From positions 657,001 through 721,000 of the forward strand of contig JACCIC010000001.1 in NCBI GenBank assembly GCA_018907035.1: 64,000 nucleotides of DNA. The letters are read 5' to 3'. The position numbers and the translations under genes are program-made. The DNA comes from Sycobia sp. Sy_11. Lineage: Eukaryota > Arthropoda > Insecta > Hymenoptera > Epichrysomallidae. Positions 11,988 to 23,516 of the stretch are shown one piece after another. Below the pieces are notes generated by a model. The model searched no databases. It saw nothing but the letters and a program-made list of their open reading frames with translations, and was not told the DNA's origin. Position 1 is the first letter of the stretch. Each line of letters starts with the position of its first letter.

Positions 11988-14900
11988 TCATTGAATTTGC
12001 AGCAACAACATGAAAAGAGAACCTGTAGCTTTTAATATCTGAAAGTGAAAAATATAAATTCAATATTGAATAAAAAAATGCATTGGTTTTATAGTACAGA
12101 ATATAACTTTTGCAAAAGTTTCGTAACCCATAATATACATTTTTCCAGCAGTTAGTTTATTGGGCACTTGGCTTTTCACCATCATTAATTTTAATATGTG
12201 TTTGCATTTAATAGAAACGCTTTCACTATAAAATTCTGAATTATAACTAAAACATAAAAATAATTTTGATTAATTTTATAAAATAAATTTTGAAAAAAAT
12301 AGAATAATTACCATGTCTCAAATATAATTGAACTGTGGTCGTAAATAGTTTGGCCTGGCCAATTGTAGTAAAAAATACGGAGCAGTGCCGCGATCGTCGG
12401 GATAACATGTTGAAAGAATAATTTTGGGTCTTTCATGTGCCTGACTAACTAAAAATTAAAAATATTTACATAGAAAAAATATTAGGCCATATATATATAA
12501 TAAACATTAGTGTTGTACGGTATAGAATATAGTATACTTTCATATTATAATATATCATTGACACAAGATATTTTGTGGTCAGAAAACTAATACAAGATTT
12601 TTAAAGAATATTATTTTATGCGTATTCTATATTGCGGAGAAAATTTCATTTCGTTCCCCGATGCAAGAAAATAATTTCATTTTTTTAGATTTTACGGAAT
12701 TTAGTATTAATTAGGCGGCGAAGCTAGTTTCTGACCTTCACGCTTAGGCGATGTAAGTAGTACGAAAAGTCAGATATGTCGGATCTAGTACTTAATTTTT
12801 AGTTTTGGCATTTACCAATATAATTCAGTTAATAGGCACCATAATTTTTGTAGACATTATAATTTTTTGATCAGTAAAAAATGAATCGTGATAAATCGTT
12901 TTTTGACATTTCCTACACTATTAGAATTTGAAAGAACGTGTAGCAGAAACTTATCGATTGTTTCAAGAATGTTATGGCGATCAAGCTTCATCGCTCACAA
13001 CATGTAAGGCGTGGTTTCAGCGCTTTAGAAGTGGAGTTATGCCGATGTTAATGACAAAGAACGTTCCGAACAACCGAAAAAGTTTGAAGATAGTGAATTG
13101 TAACCATCATTGGTCGAAAACTCAGATCAAATGCAGAAAGAAATTGCTTATAAGTTAGAAGTCAGTGGCAGAGCAGTTGGCAAACGTTTACATACGATGG
13201 AAAAGATTGATAAAGAACGAAAATGGATGTCATACGATTTAACCGAAAGTGCTATAATGAATCAATACAACGTTGTACTGTCTTTGCTTGCCTGGTAAAA
13301 ATGAAGAGTTTTCTGTGGCGTATTATGACTGGTGATAAAAAGTGGATCTACTAAGACAATCCTAAGCTCAAAAAGTCATTGGTGGACCCATGTCAAGCGT
13401 CTACATCGAAACCAAAATGGAACATTCTCGGCCAAAAAGTATTGCTGTGCATTTGGTGCGATCAACAGAGTGTGTTGTACTACGAGCTGCTAAAACCAAA
13501 TGAAACTGTCACTGCTGAGGTATACAAACGCCAGCTGCATGATGTGCAACAGAAATGGATCGAACATAGATCAGGAATCGCGAACAATAGGCGCAAAATC
13601 ATTCTGATGATGGACAACTCTTGGCCACATATTACAAAAGCCGTCAAAAACACACTATTGGAGCTGATATAGGAAGTGTTGCCGCACCCACCGTGCTCGC
13701 CAGATATAGTTCTCTTTAATAACAATCTATTCAGATCGATACAGCACGACCTCGTTGATACGCATTTCCGACATGTTCAAGAAGTGCACGAATTTGTGGC
13801 GGACTGAATCGCCTCGAAACAACCATCGTTCTTTCGTCACGTTCGCTTCATAGCAATATTACCAGAAATATAGAAAAATGGAGTAGAAAATGACGGAAAA
13901 TATTGTAATTAACGTAACGTGTATCCATTAAAAAAGTTAAAAAAGTTCAGAAACTAAATTAGCCTCCTAATATATAACAGTGCAATTGTAGTGAAAGGAA
14001 TATAATGGACCGAAAATAACAGACACGAGAAATATAGTTTAAATTCCACTTATTATAACAAGGGCGCTGCGTCTATCTACGAAAACGAGCGTCTATATTA
14101 AAGACTAACTAATTGTTTAAAAATAATACGTATTTAAATCTAAATTATTTTATCTATAAATTATATTATGTTATCTCTAAATTTATCTATAAATTAGAAC
14201 TTATTTAAAAATAAGTTCTGAGCGTTCTATCTATAACTTCAAAATCTATAAGAAATATCCAATTTTGCGAAGTATGTTAAAATATTGTGACGCGGAACAT
14301 CGCAAAATCATTCAAAAAACTGGGTATGTATAGAACACATGCGACCCATATTAGCCGTAATATTAACCGTAATGAAGCTGTTTCGACGCGTATTCTATAG
14401 GTTATATAAACTATAATAAGCATTACATGCGTAGCTCGACATATACTTCAAGTAATAGACTGCCTCGATTTTAAGTAATTTTTGCTACATTATTCAGAAA
14501 AAGCAAGAAACTAACATTATTAATATAATAACAGATCTAGAAACATAAACTTGCCGTTTACGATTTCCAAACTTGTAATTGTTCCATTTTCATTTTCATT
14601 TATATATGAAAATAAGTAGATGTTTATACTTACTGCTACTTCTGATAATGCCACTATTATTGCAGCGTTAGTAAGAATGAGTAACATTATAATACCATAC
14701 ACTGAATTCACAATTTTCACGAATCTATTTTAATAAATTAGAAAAGTATATATTAGAAATATATATGTATTTTATTTAAAAATTATGCAGAAAAAACGAA
14801 TCCGAAAATATTGCTACGAGGGTGGTCCCAGAAGTACCTGACCTGAACTAGAAGTGGCGGTAGATGCTCAAAAGTATTTGTTTGACAGCCATCAATATCG

Positions 14901-17900
14901 CACATTTCAATGTATTTGTAAACATGAAAAAAATTGGTCATCGTTATGTGATACAATACTTTTATTTGAAAGGCCTCAGCCCAACCAATATAAAAGCTGA
15001 ACTAAACTCTACTCTGTATGAGACTGCTCCTTCGTTTGCAACAGTAAAATATTGGGTAGCAGAGTTTAAACGAGGCCATACGAGCTGCTAAGACGAGCAT
15101 CGCAGTGGTCGACCAAACGAAGTGATGACTCCAGAAATTTTGAAGAATATCCACCAAGCCGTACTGGATGATCGTCAACTGAAAGTGCGCGAGGTAGCAG
15201 ACATGATAGTTATTTCAAAAATCGCTATACATCATATATTAACTGAAAATTTGGAGATGACAAAGGTGCCAACAAAGCACAGGTTAGGTGCCGCGTTTGC
15301 TCACAATGAAACAAAAACAGAGTCGTGAAGATGTTTCAGTTGAAAGTTTGGCCATGTTTGGCAAAAATAAAGCCGAATTTTTACGCCGTTTCATAACCAT
15401 AGATGAAACATGGGTTCACCACTTCATATCCGAAACAAAAGAAGAATCAAAACAATGGAATCAAAATGGAGAGCCGGCTCCAAAGAAGACAAAGACCGTT
15501 CCATCTGTAGTGAAGGTTATGGCGTCGGTTGTTTTGGGATGCGTGTGGGATAATTTTCATTGATTATCTTGAAAAAGGAAAAGCTATCAACGGCGAGTAT
15601 TATGCGAACTTATTACAACGCTTGAGCGAAAAAATCATGCGAAAATGATCGCATTTGGCTAAGAAGTAAGTGTTGTTCCATCAAGACAATACACCAGCTC
15701 ACACATCCGTTATTGCAATTGCCAAAATTAATGAATTAAAGTTTGAATTGCTACCTCATGCACCAAATTTGCCAGATTTAGCTCCCTTGAATTATTTTCT
15801 GTTGTGAGACTTGAAAAAATGGCTCGCTGGTCCAAAATTTTCCAACAATGAAAGGTGATGTCGGCAGTTAATGGCTACTATGAGGAGCTTGACAATTCTT
15901 ATTATAAAAAGGGTATCGAACTTATTGAACATCACTGGGAAAAGAGTGTATAGAGCTCAAAGGAGATTATGTTGAAAAATAAATATATTTCTTTCCAAAA
16001 TTTTTGCGTTTTATTCGTTGGACCAGGTATTTTTGAGACCCTCCCCCTCGTATATAACTTAACTCTTGTAAATATCAAACTGCTAATATTGGATCAAGTG
16101 CAATAATTACTGTGTTTGGTCATATTGTTGATTCAGATAATATGTTTCATGTAAAAATTTTTGATCAATCAGTATATTATGATTTTATGGTGTATTAAGT
16201 TGTCAAATATCACTCTTCCACCTTTTTGTCTTATGAATTTCGTGGCTATGTACAAAGTGCTACATAGCTTATATCTGGCAATACTATATATCATTTGAAA
16301 GGTCTTGACATAACATACAAAACGACGCTATGCATGATTAGATTGGATATTGCGTTCAAAAGTTATAGACGTGTAAACAAGGAGTTCACTAACATCGAAA
16401 TTTGCGCTATTTTAAAGTTTTCCTTCATCAAAGGCAAATCCGCTAGAGAAACATTCCATGAGATTAATGGTGTTTTAGGGGATGGCGCGCTATCACTTCG
16501 AACCGCAGAGGAATGGTTTCAACGTTTCAGAGCCGGTGAAAACGACACCATGGATAAACTAGCCAACGGAAGATCTGTGACGACGAATACCGATCAAATC
16601 ATGGAATTTATCAAGTTAGACCGGCATGTGGCATCTCGTGACATCGCCCAGGAGATGAGAGTTAGTCACCAAAACCATTTTAAACCATCTGCAGAAGGCT
16701 GGATACAAAAAAAGCTGGATGTTTGGATGCCGCATGATTTGACGCAAAAAAATTTTCTGAACCGAATCAACGTCTGCGATGTGCTGCTGAAACGGAACGA
16801 ATTCGACCCATTTTTAAAGCGGATCATGACTGGCGACGAAAAATGGATCACATACGACAATATCAAGCAAAAACGTTCGTGGTCCAAGGCCAGTGGACCG
16901 TCCCAAACAGTAGCCATGCCGGGATTGACGGCCAGGATGGTTTTGCTGTGTGTTTGGTGGGATTGAAAGGGAATCATCCACTATGAGCTGCTCCCATATC
17001 GCCAGACGCTTAATTCTACCATCTAATGTGAACAACTGGTCCGGTTGAAGCAGGTTATCGACCACAAGCGTCCACAATTGGCCAACAGGAAGGGTGTAGT
17101 GTTCCACCAGGACAACGTCAAACCACACACTTGGTCGATGGCTCGTCAGAAGCTATAGGACTTCAAATGGGAGGTTTTATCGGATCCACCATATAGCCTG
17201 GACATGGTGCCAAGTGATTACCACCTGTTTCTGTTCATGTCGAATGTCCTTGGTGGTGTAAAGTTGGACTCAAAAGAGGCTTGTGAAAAGTAACTGTTCG
17301 AGTTCTTCGCAAATAAGGAGAGAAGTTTCTACGAGAGGGGTATTATGAAGTTGCCGGTTGCCGTCTAGATGGAAACAGATTATCGAATAAAACGGCGCAT
17401 ATTTGAATTAAATCCGACCACTGTAACACTTTTTATAAAGCATTGAATGAAGATCAGAAAAGCAGAAGGGAGATATTCGACAACTAATTTAAGGTAAATC
17501 ATAATACATAATTACAATCACTGACTCCTTTTATTTTCATTAAAAAAAATTCGATAAATGTTGTTCGTACAAAATCCTAAACAAAAGTAGACTCGGAAAG
17601 GAATTGAAAAGAGCCTTATGAGTAGCCTGGATTTTAGAAGTAATTCTTTGAAGCTCCAGCCAGAGGCAGTTCAAAGAATTATTTTTATTAGCAACTAAAT
17701 ATTTAATGTACTTCTGATTTGGGAAAAATATTATTAATTCAAAAAAATTTTTCATCACTATGAATTTAAAAATTTAATTTCGTCTTAATATGAACTCAAA
17801 ATTCTTTTTAATTGAAACGCATGATTGAACAAAATTACATCAATTTGTATCAGTGAGTGAGATTAAAAATTCAATCATAATTCATCGATTTCGAATTTTG

Positions 17901-19051
17901 CTAACATTTTTTTCACCTTACTCATTTTTTAAGTGAAAACATTTTTTTTTCAAATAGAAAATCAATTACAGATTAATTCTCGCGTAACTCTGTAGTTTTA
18001 CATCTATATGCCATCATTTAGGTATAGCTGAATTGTTACGATTAATAAAATTTGATAATAATTATACTTAACTCTAAAGAACTTTTGTGGAACTCAATTG
18101 CTTTGACTAGTTTTCTGAAAAAGTCAGGTTGTACTTGTTTTACTTGTTCATCGTTAGAGTAATACAAGTTTACAGTATAATTTTGAATATATTCACTTCG
18201 CCCGCTTTTCCAATCTATATAATCCGCATCACAGTTCTCCTCTTTCCTCGATTCAGTATTGTCTTCAAGAGTATTTCTATAAGCAAAATGTGAATAATTG
18301 CCATTTTTTAAGCCTTAAATCCTGGAAAAACTGTCAAATCTTTTCTTTTGTCAAGTCTTTTCAAATAAATTTTGTTATAGTATTTTACATAATGTGGCAG
18401 TCGGTTTTATTAATTGGAAATTGAAACCTATAAGATGTCAGTTGAGTATGGCTAAATTAATACGTATTGAATAAAAAAATTCTTGTAGTTCCATATAGCT
18501 CAGAAACCCTGAACTTTATAAAAATAAAATTTCCTATCTTAAATTGTAGCATATTAATAATATATATTAACTTTGATAAATATATTTATTTGTACATGTT
18601 AGAGAACTTTTATTATTACTTTATTTCGATACATTTTCTAATACGTCGATTCTCTTTTATCTATGAATTGGAATACTTACGTTACAATCCGAAAAAGAGC
18701 GCAAGCATGCTGTGTACAATTCATGAACATTAAATCAAATCCTATATAGAATATCATTGTATACATATCGACTATAAATCCATGTAGAACTATGAAATTG
18801 TAACTGTTATCTATTGATTGTATGTTATACTTAACAAATCTTGATATTGTTTTCGGACGAGATTCGTTCTTTCCGATGAAGAAATCAACCATCTGATGAG
18901 TAATGCCTGGTACGTTATAAGCGAGTGCGGTAAAAACTAAAAGAACTGAAAAATAATAAAATAATTAAGAAATTCAAATTCATTACCCACTTCTTAAAAT
19001 AATATTCATAATCCAAGGCTTATTAGTTTTTATTTTTAGTAAAATAATATA

Positions 19052-19092
<41 letters not shown>

Positions 19093-20119
19093 TAATAATA
19101 GAGAACTAAATTTTCGTTTTTAAATACTGGCTAATCAAGAAAAAAAATTACTTGATAGTTTATTTTAATTACGTATATGTATCATAATAATTTTTAGTGA
19201 CATGTAGAATATACTCCTTAATTTGAACCTCTATTTTGTGAATTGACGACCCACTATAAATAATCTCAATTGTTTAAGATCGCTTTTAGCTTACGTTTTG
19301 CCTTTACTTTTACATCAATTAATTATATGAATTAACATATTTACATACTAACTATATAGGAATACTTTTCACAAATACTATAATCTAAGTTTTTTTTAAA
19401 AATATATATTATTTTAAGCAACTCAAGAGACATTATTTCGATCAATTTCCTTAGGTATTATTTTCTTATGAAAATTGTAGCCAAAGCGAATATCAAATCC
19501 TCATAATGTTGGAAATTATATCGCAAATTTTTGTCGTAATATAAGTTAATAATACAACGTACTCATGTATATCTTATTAAATTTTCTAATTTTCTCAGAA
19601 CAATCATGCAAAACTTGTAACTTTTGTTGTTCTTGTGTTAGAAAATCCTTCTTTATATTATCCAATAGAAGTTTCATCTATATAAAAAAGTAGTAATCAG
19701 TTATCATTACCATTCAAATGTAACAACAATCATTCTATATAAAATAATGCGAAATAGTACAACACCTTATTGCATTCAATACTACAATATAGGAATTTCG
19801 TCAAAAATTCCAAGTAATATAAAACTGCTGTTATACACATCGGAAGACCGTCAATGTCATGCATCATCTCTATTGTTTTAAAAATCTGAAAAATTGAATT
19901 GTGCCAATACTCTGAAAAGTCTTATTTCTAGTAAAAGAAAGAGATTTATAATTTCATAAATACTCAACTACGTACTGTAGGAAAAAGCAGTGACAGAACG
20001 GTTAAAATTCCAATTGAACGGAGTACCAATTTTTCTTTGAAACTTTGATAAGGCCATTGGCCACAGAGCCTTAAAAATTTATTAGCATGTATATAATATG
20101 GACTCTCGAAAATATCCAT
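11988..20119 (-). CDS. OR-A: nine-exon odorant receptor, complete
   Basis: Odorant-gated channel subunit, expected in the dendritic membrane of antennal neurons with the Orco co-receptor (family knowledge). Exons on the minus strand: 20119-19976, 19885-19766, 19677-19563, 18945-18681, 18276-18073, 14724-14634, 12448-12312, 12246-12108, 12038-11988. All introns are GT-AG, phases 0,0,1,2,2,0,2,0. The joined frame is 1266 nt (421 aa) with no internal stop. Exon 1 starts MDIFESPYY and carries CGQWPYQSF; exon 4 is the longest, with AYNVPGIT and a membrane segment; exon 6 is almost wholly hydrophobic; exon 7 has [12 protein letters not shown], matching the conserved GQ.(L/I).DHS motif of ant receptors; exon 9 encodes a 16-residue tail. 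The Met was chosen for its match to OR-B and OR-C. Introns 5 and 6 hold three mariners yet the splice sites are intact. Ligand unknown; ant nine-exon ORs are often linked to cuticular hydrocarbons. Confidence 0.92.
12714..13967 (+). mobile_element. Mar-2: mariner in OR-A intron 6
   Basis: TA dinucleotides flank the element (12712-12713 and 13968-13969). The ends are inverted repeats with TAGTTTCTGA at the left and its complement TCAGAAACTA at the right, each next to a GGCGGC/GGAGGC-like tip. Transposase pieces on the plus strand are split by frameshifts: a helix-turn-helix part (12928-13298), the TGDKKWIY first-Asp region near 13330, then 13379-13672 with MDNSWPH (second Asp) and a decayed C-terminus. 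It lies opposite to OR-A transcription. The matching site in OR-B is empty, so the insertion is younger than the A/B duplication. Confidence 0.9.
14817..16050 (+). mobile_element. Mar-3: mariner (irritans/vertumnana-like) in OR-A intron 5
   Basis: It is flanked by TA at 14815-14816 and 16051-16052. The inverted ends begin CGAGGG(T)GG(T)C and run to (A)CCTG. Transposase pieces: MKKIGHRYVIQYF start near 14924, helix-turn-helix at 15122-15290, then 15288-15563 with IDETWVHHF (first Asp) and KQWNQNGEPAPKKTK, then LFHQDNTPAH (second Asp) near 15675 and the third Asp region DLAPLNYF near 15780, where the usual Asp is Asn. Several frameshifts and stops are present, so it is inactive. In OR-B the equivalent site reads straight through at a single TATA-like target. 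Confidence 0.9.
16198..17484 (+). mobile_element. Mar-4: mariner with three catalytic Asp positions retained, OR-A intron 5
   Basis: It is flanked by TA (16196-16197, 17485-17486), with inverted ends reading (A)GTTGTC(A/G)AATATC. The longest piece, 16295-16966 (223 codons), has the helix-turn-helix domain with SLRTAEEWFQRF, then HDLTQKNFLNR and TGDEKWITYD (first Asp), ending at a stop in CVWWD*. After the stop the reading continues with FHQDN (second Asp) and PSDYHLF (third Asp), then ERSFYERGI. Mar-5 in OR-C is a close relative with the same ends. Single stops (near 16965, 17157 and 17292) inactivate it. Confidence 0.92.
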
Positions 20120-20867
20120 TGTTTGCTGTATGTCCTACGTAATTTAAATTTCCATAATTCTGCTGGTAGATTTCAAAATTAAAATAACTAATTGATGAAA
20201 TTTTAAAAATTGTCAATAATTTCATATGATATGGATAACCTTATTCCATGGTACCTAGTTTCCAATTTCCATATCCCTTTAAATAAGGTTTTGATACCAT
20301 TCAGAAGGAATTGTCGTGTTCCATGAACTATTCTTCACTTTATTTATCCTACAAAGGACTTGGTAAAAATTAATTTTCTTTTCATACATCAAGTTTAATT
20401 TTTATCTAATGTTAATTAATATTGTTAATTGCCATTTGTACGAAAATAAAATAATTATTTTCAATTATTTGCTTAAACTCAATCTTGTAGTAACACAATT
20501 TTACTCTCAGTATTCTAATAAGTTCATTTCATATGAAAAGACTTTAAATGAGACGTCGGATATTTCAACTAGAATTGAATTTTTCTTCATCGGTTTATTA
20601 TTTACATTATAAAAATTTACAAATATATACATTTCGAGAAAAGTTTATTCTATTAATTCTTTTCTATGTTTAAAGGTACTAGATTTTTTCAAAATATTTT
20701 ATGATTCAATTTTGCACCATAATGAGGAAGTTTAATTTGTAGATATTGACTGTTTGCCAATTTTAACTAGACCCAAGTCCGGATTGACCATACGTGGAAT
20801 ATAGAAAAATTTCGGTAGGACGTGTGAGCTTAGGATCGCCTAATGGATGACTATCATAACAAGAACA
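20120..20867 (-). promoter_or_regulatory. 5' flank of OR-A with conserved upstream block
   Basis: This region lies upstream of the OR-A start codon and aligns with the 5' flanks of OR-B (identical) and OR-C (diverged). A 68-bp ungapped block at 20442-20509 matches 49438-49505 upstream of OR-C at 63 of 68 positions. It sits 323-390 bp upstream of the OR-A ATG and 338-405 bp upstream of the OR-C ATG. Conservation at this level in noncoding DNA suggests a promoter element or an untranslated first exon. That is inference; no TATA box or known factor site is claimed. The small open frame 20409-20612 over it is not treated as a gene. Confidence 0.5.
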
Positions 20868-21142
20868 TTTTTAATAAGAATTCAGAGAAATGATCAAAAC
20901 ATATTCTTCTTTTTTCAAACATGTTGTGAAAATAGGTAATCGCTAAGAGTAATATTGAAGGAAATATAGAGAAAATAAGGGAGAAGCCGTTACTAGAAGA
21001 ATCGAGTAAACAATGTAAAAAATTCATGAAACATATTCTATGAAAACTGACCAGAGATCATTTAGTATTTTAAGATTCATTTAAACTATTCTACGAATTA
21101 CTGAGGCACATGGAAGACTGACTCCTTTTGTTCTAAATTTTT
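20868..21142. repeat. Upstream block, first of three copies
   Basis: About 275 bp containing TGATCAAAACATATTCTTC, ATTGAAGGAAATATAGAG and the run to TTCTAAATTTTTA. A diverged second copy lies at 21679-21972, and a third, identical over most of its length, lies upstream of OR-B at about 28811-29047. Confidence 0.85.
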
Positions 21143-21678
21143 AGGTGATCTTTTTCTTTACTGTATTTCAGACATTCTGTGAGTAAATGTTTAACACTTA
21201 ATTTTACGTCACATTTTTCGCATGTGCTTCTCTCTTCCTTATCAAATATTGCTCTATGTGTTATTGTCGTATGTCCAATCCTTAATCTTGTAATGATTAC
21301 TTGATCTTTTCTGTTTAGTTTCATAGCTGGACTTTTTTCATAAATGCTATTTCTTATTTCATGTAATGTACTTTTTTCAGTTTCCATATTTTATTCCATT
21401 TTTCAAATATTTTTTTTTATTATTTTTTTTAATTTGTTTTAGTTATGCTTAAGTCGATTTTTTAGATTAAGATTCAGAATCTGTGGTAGAACGGTGTACT
21501 TACTTACTTTTCAGTTTTGTATACTGAAGCATCTTTAGTAATTAAAATTTTATTTACTTGGTTCATTGGAGTATCTAGTATTTTATGCCATAATTCAAGA
21601 GTATTAATTTTCTTCTTGCTGAGAAGGTTAGCTTAAGCTAGTATTGAGGATCAGGTCTATTTTTTGTAATACATAATT
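21143..21678 (-). mobile_element. I-clade LINE C-terminal fragment
   Basis: The frame 21387-21133 encodes the C-terminus of a LINE ORF2, with RLRIGHTTITHRAIF and a CEKCDVKLSVKHLLTEC zinc-type motif. It is nearly identical to the end of ORF2 of the large LINE at 29385-34130. The last codons and the 3' UTR are missing and internal sequence is deleted, so this is not a simple target-primed insertion. It sits between two copies of a 275-bp repeat. Confidence 0.85.
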
Positions 21679-21972
21679 TCTGAATTTTTATTAATAATTC
21701 AGATAAATGATCAAAACATATTCTTCTTTTTTTTAAACATGTTGTGAAAATAGGCAATCGGTAAGAGTAATATTGAGGAAATATAGAGAAAAGAAGGGAG
21801 AAGGCGTGAAAATTACTAGAAGCATCGAGTAAACACTGTAAAAAATTCATGAAATATATTCTATGAAAACTAACCAGAAATTGTTTAGTATTTTAAGATT
21901 TTTTTTAAACTAAACTGTGTGAAAGTTCTGGGGCACAAGGAAGACAGAATGCTGTTATTCTTAATTTTTATG
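21679..21972. repeat. Second copy of the OR upstream block
   Basis: A diverged direct repeat of 20868-21142 with the same order of segments (TCAAAACATATTCTTC, AGGGAGAAGGCG, AAACATGTTG), separated from the first copy by the LINE fragment. Confidence 0.85.
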
Positions 21973-21974
21973 TA

Positions 21975-22901
21975 CGAGGGCGGTTCAATAAGTACCCGTG
22001 TGAGAAGTGAAGATACATATTTTTTCAAAAAATGTTTTTTTATTTTTCAATATAGTCCCCTTTGAAAAAGATACACTTCTCCCAACGTTCATGGCCATTT
22101 TTTAACCCCTCCAAAAAAACGATTTTTCGAACTCTCCAAAATAAGCCTCTGTTTGGGCGATGACTTCTTCGTTTGAACAAAATTTTTTTCCCGCGAGCCA
22201 TTTCTTCATGTTAAATATCAAGAAAAAATCGCAGGGAGCCAGATTGGGTGAATATGGGGGGTGCGACAGCAATGGATAACGTAATTCATGCAGTTTGGCA
22301 ATGACAACTCTAAATAAATGTGCTGTTGCATTATCGTGTTGAAAGAACACCTTTTTTCACCAAATGTGGCCTTATCTCCTTCAATTTTTTGTCGAAGCGG
22401 TCCAATAACTTACTGCAGCAATTTCCAGTGATCTTTCTTCCTTTTTCTAAAAATTCCATCAAGATGATGTCCTTCGCATCCCAAAAAATCGCCGCCATGA
22501 CCTTTCTGGCCGAGAAGACCGTCTTCGTCTTCTTTGAAACAGATGCACCGCGAGAAATCCATTGTTTTGATTGTTGCTTCTTTTCTGGTATGTAATGATG
22601 AATCGAGGTTTCATTAGTGGTGAAAACTCGACGCAAAAAGTCGTTCGGATCTCGCTTAAATTGTTCCAAACACTGCGTCGAAGTTAACAGCCGCTTCCGC
22701 TTGTTGTCTACCGTGAGCAATCGCGGCACTCATCGGGCCGACAATTTTTTCATAGCCAAATTTTCATGTAAAATATTACTATCAATCAGTTTGAAATGTG
22801 TTATGACGTCGTTTGATAGATGTCAGTACACGAGAATTACTCTAGCTTTCCTAAAGAACGTCCTCTGTCTTCAAACACGGGTACTTATTGAACCGCTCTC
22901 G
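21975..22901 (-). mobile_element. Mar-6: mariner lacking its N-terminus
   Basis: Inverted ends begin CGAG(G/A)GCGGTTCAATAAGTAC and are flanked by TA (21973-21974, 22902-22903). The minus-strand frame 22729-22331 has QFKRDPNDFLRRVFTTNETS, KKQQSKQW and VSKKTKT; after a frameshift, 22350-22102 has FFQHDNATAH (second Asp) and NLAPCDFF (third Asp), ending WLAGKKF. The first catalytic Asp position reads Asn (TTNETS for the usual T.DET). The N-terminal DNA-binding domain is gone: about 927 bp remain of the usual 1.25 kb. The element is inactive. Confidence 0.9.
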
Positions 22902-22984
22902 TAATTCACTTTCAATCTAAGAAGAAAAATTTAAATCACATTATATGTTATGTGTACAGTCAAAATCGTCATTTCACGAAAGAT

Positions 22985-23262
22985 TTTTCCGACTGTTATT
23001 CGTGTGGATTAGAAGAGCAACTTAGTTTTAGTTTTCTAAAACAGAAGAAACGTCGACACAGAACTGATATTGGTTGGATTGAGTGACTTGACAACTGAAG
23101 AAATTTGGCTTATAGATTCTGGAACTTCGGACCATATAACGTGTCGGCGTGAATAGACCTGGAAATACAAAGAATTTAAAAGACGTATTAATATCAGAAG
23201 GGGAAATGAAGAAGAAATCTCTGCATGCGGTAGAGGTAATATAGAGATTGTAACTTTGTGAA
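22985..23262 (+). mobile_element. Copia fragment: zinc knuckle and protease start
   Basis: A plus-strand reading gives a zinc-knuckle-like YSCGLEE..LKQKK segment (near 23000-23060), then IWLIDSGTSDHITCRRE (near 23105-23150), the aspartic protease active site of Ty1/Copia Gag-Pol (D-S-G followed by D-H). It continues through YKEFKRRINIR and CGRGNIEIVTL. It ends abruptly at about 23261 and passes directly into the 3' flank of OR-B. The homologous sequence continues at 34684 on the other side of OR-B. I interpret the end as the junction of the A/B tandem duplication. Confidence 0.85.
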
Positions 23263-23516
23263 AGGAAATTTGTTTAGACTGATATTGATGATGGGGTATA
23301 ACCTGTGAATAACTAAATATTTTCTTGTGCCATTTCAACTCCTTATTTTTCATCGTTCTTATTTTTAAAAGAAATGTGTTCTTTATTATTTCTTACCGCT
23401 CTGTATGTTGAATATTTGAACTTACAAAATATAGTTTTTAAAATTTTTTATTTATTATTATTTTCACTAAAAATAAACACAACGTGGAACATAACAAATA
23501 TATAATACTAAATAAA

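Noticed and set aside
17540..17758. Minus-strand frame (and 25218-25439 in OR-B) as a possible OR exon
   Set aside because: It lies in intron 5, exons 5 and 6 join without it in all three genes, and the OR-C counterpart is not open.
20409..20612. 67-codon plus-strand frame found identically at 28352-28555
   Set aside because: It lies in the 5' flank of OR-A and OR-B, and the identity comes from the shared tract. OR-C keeps the DNA block but not a long frame, so it is noncoding conservation.
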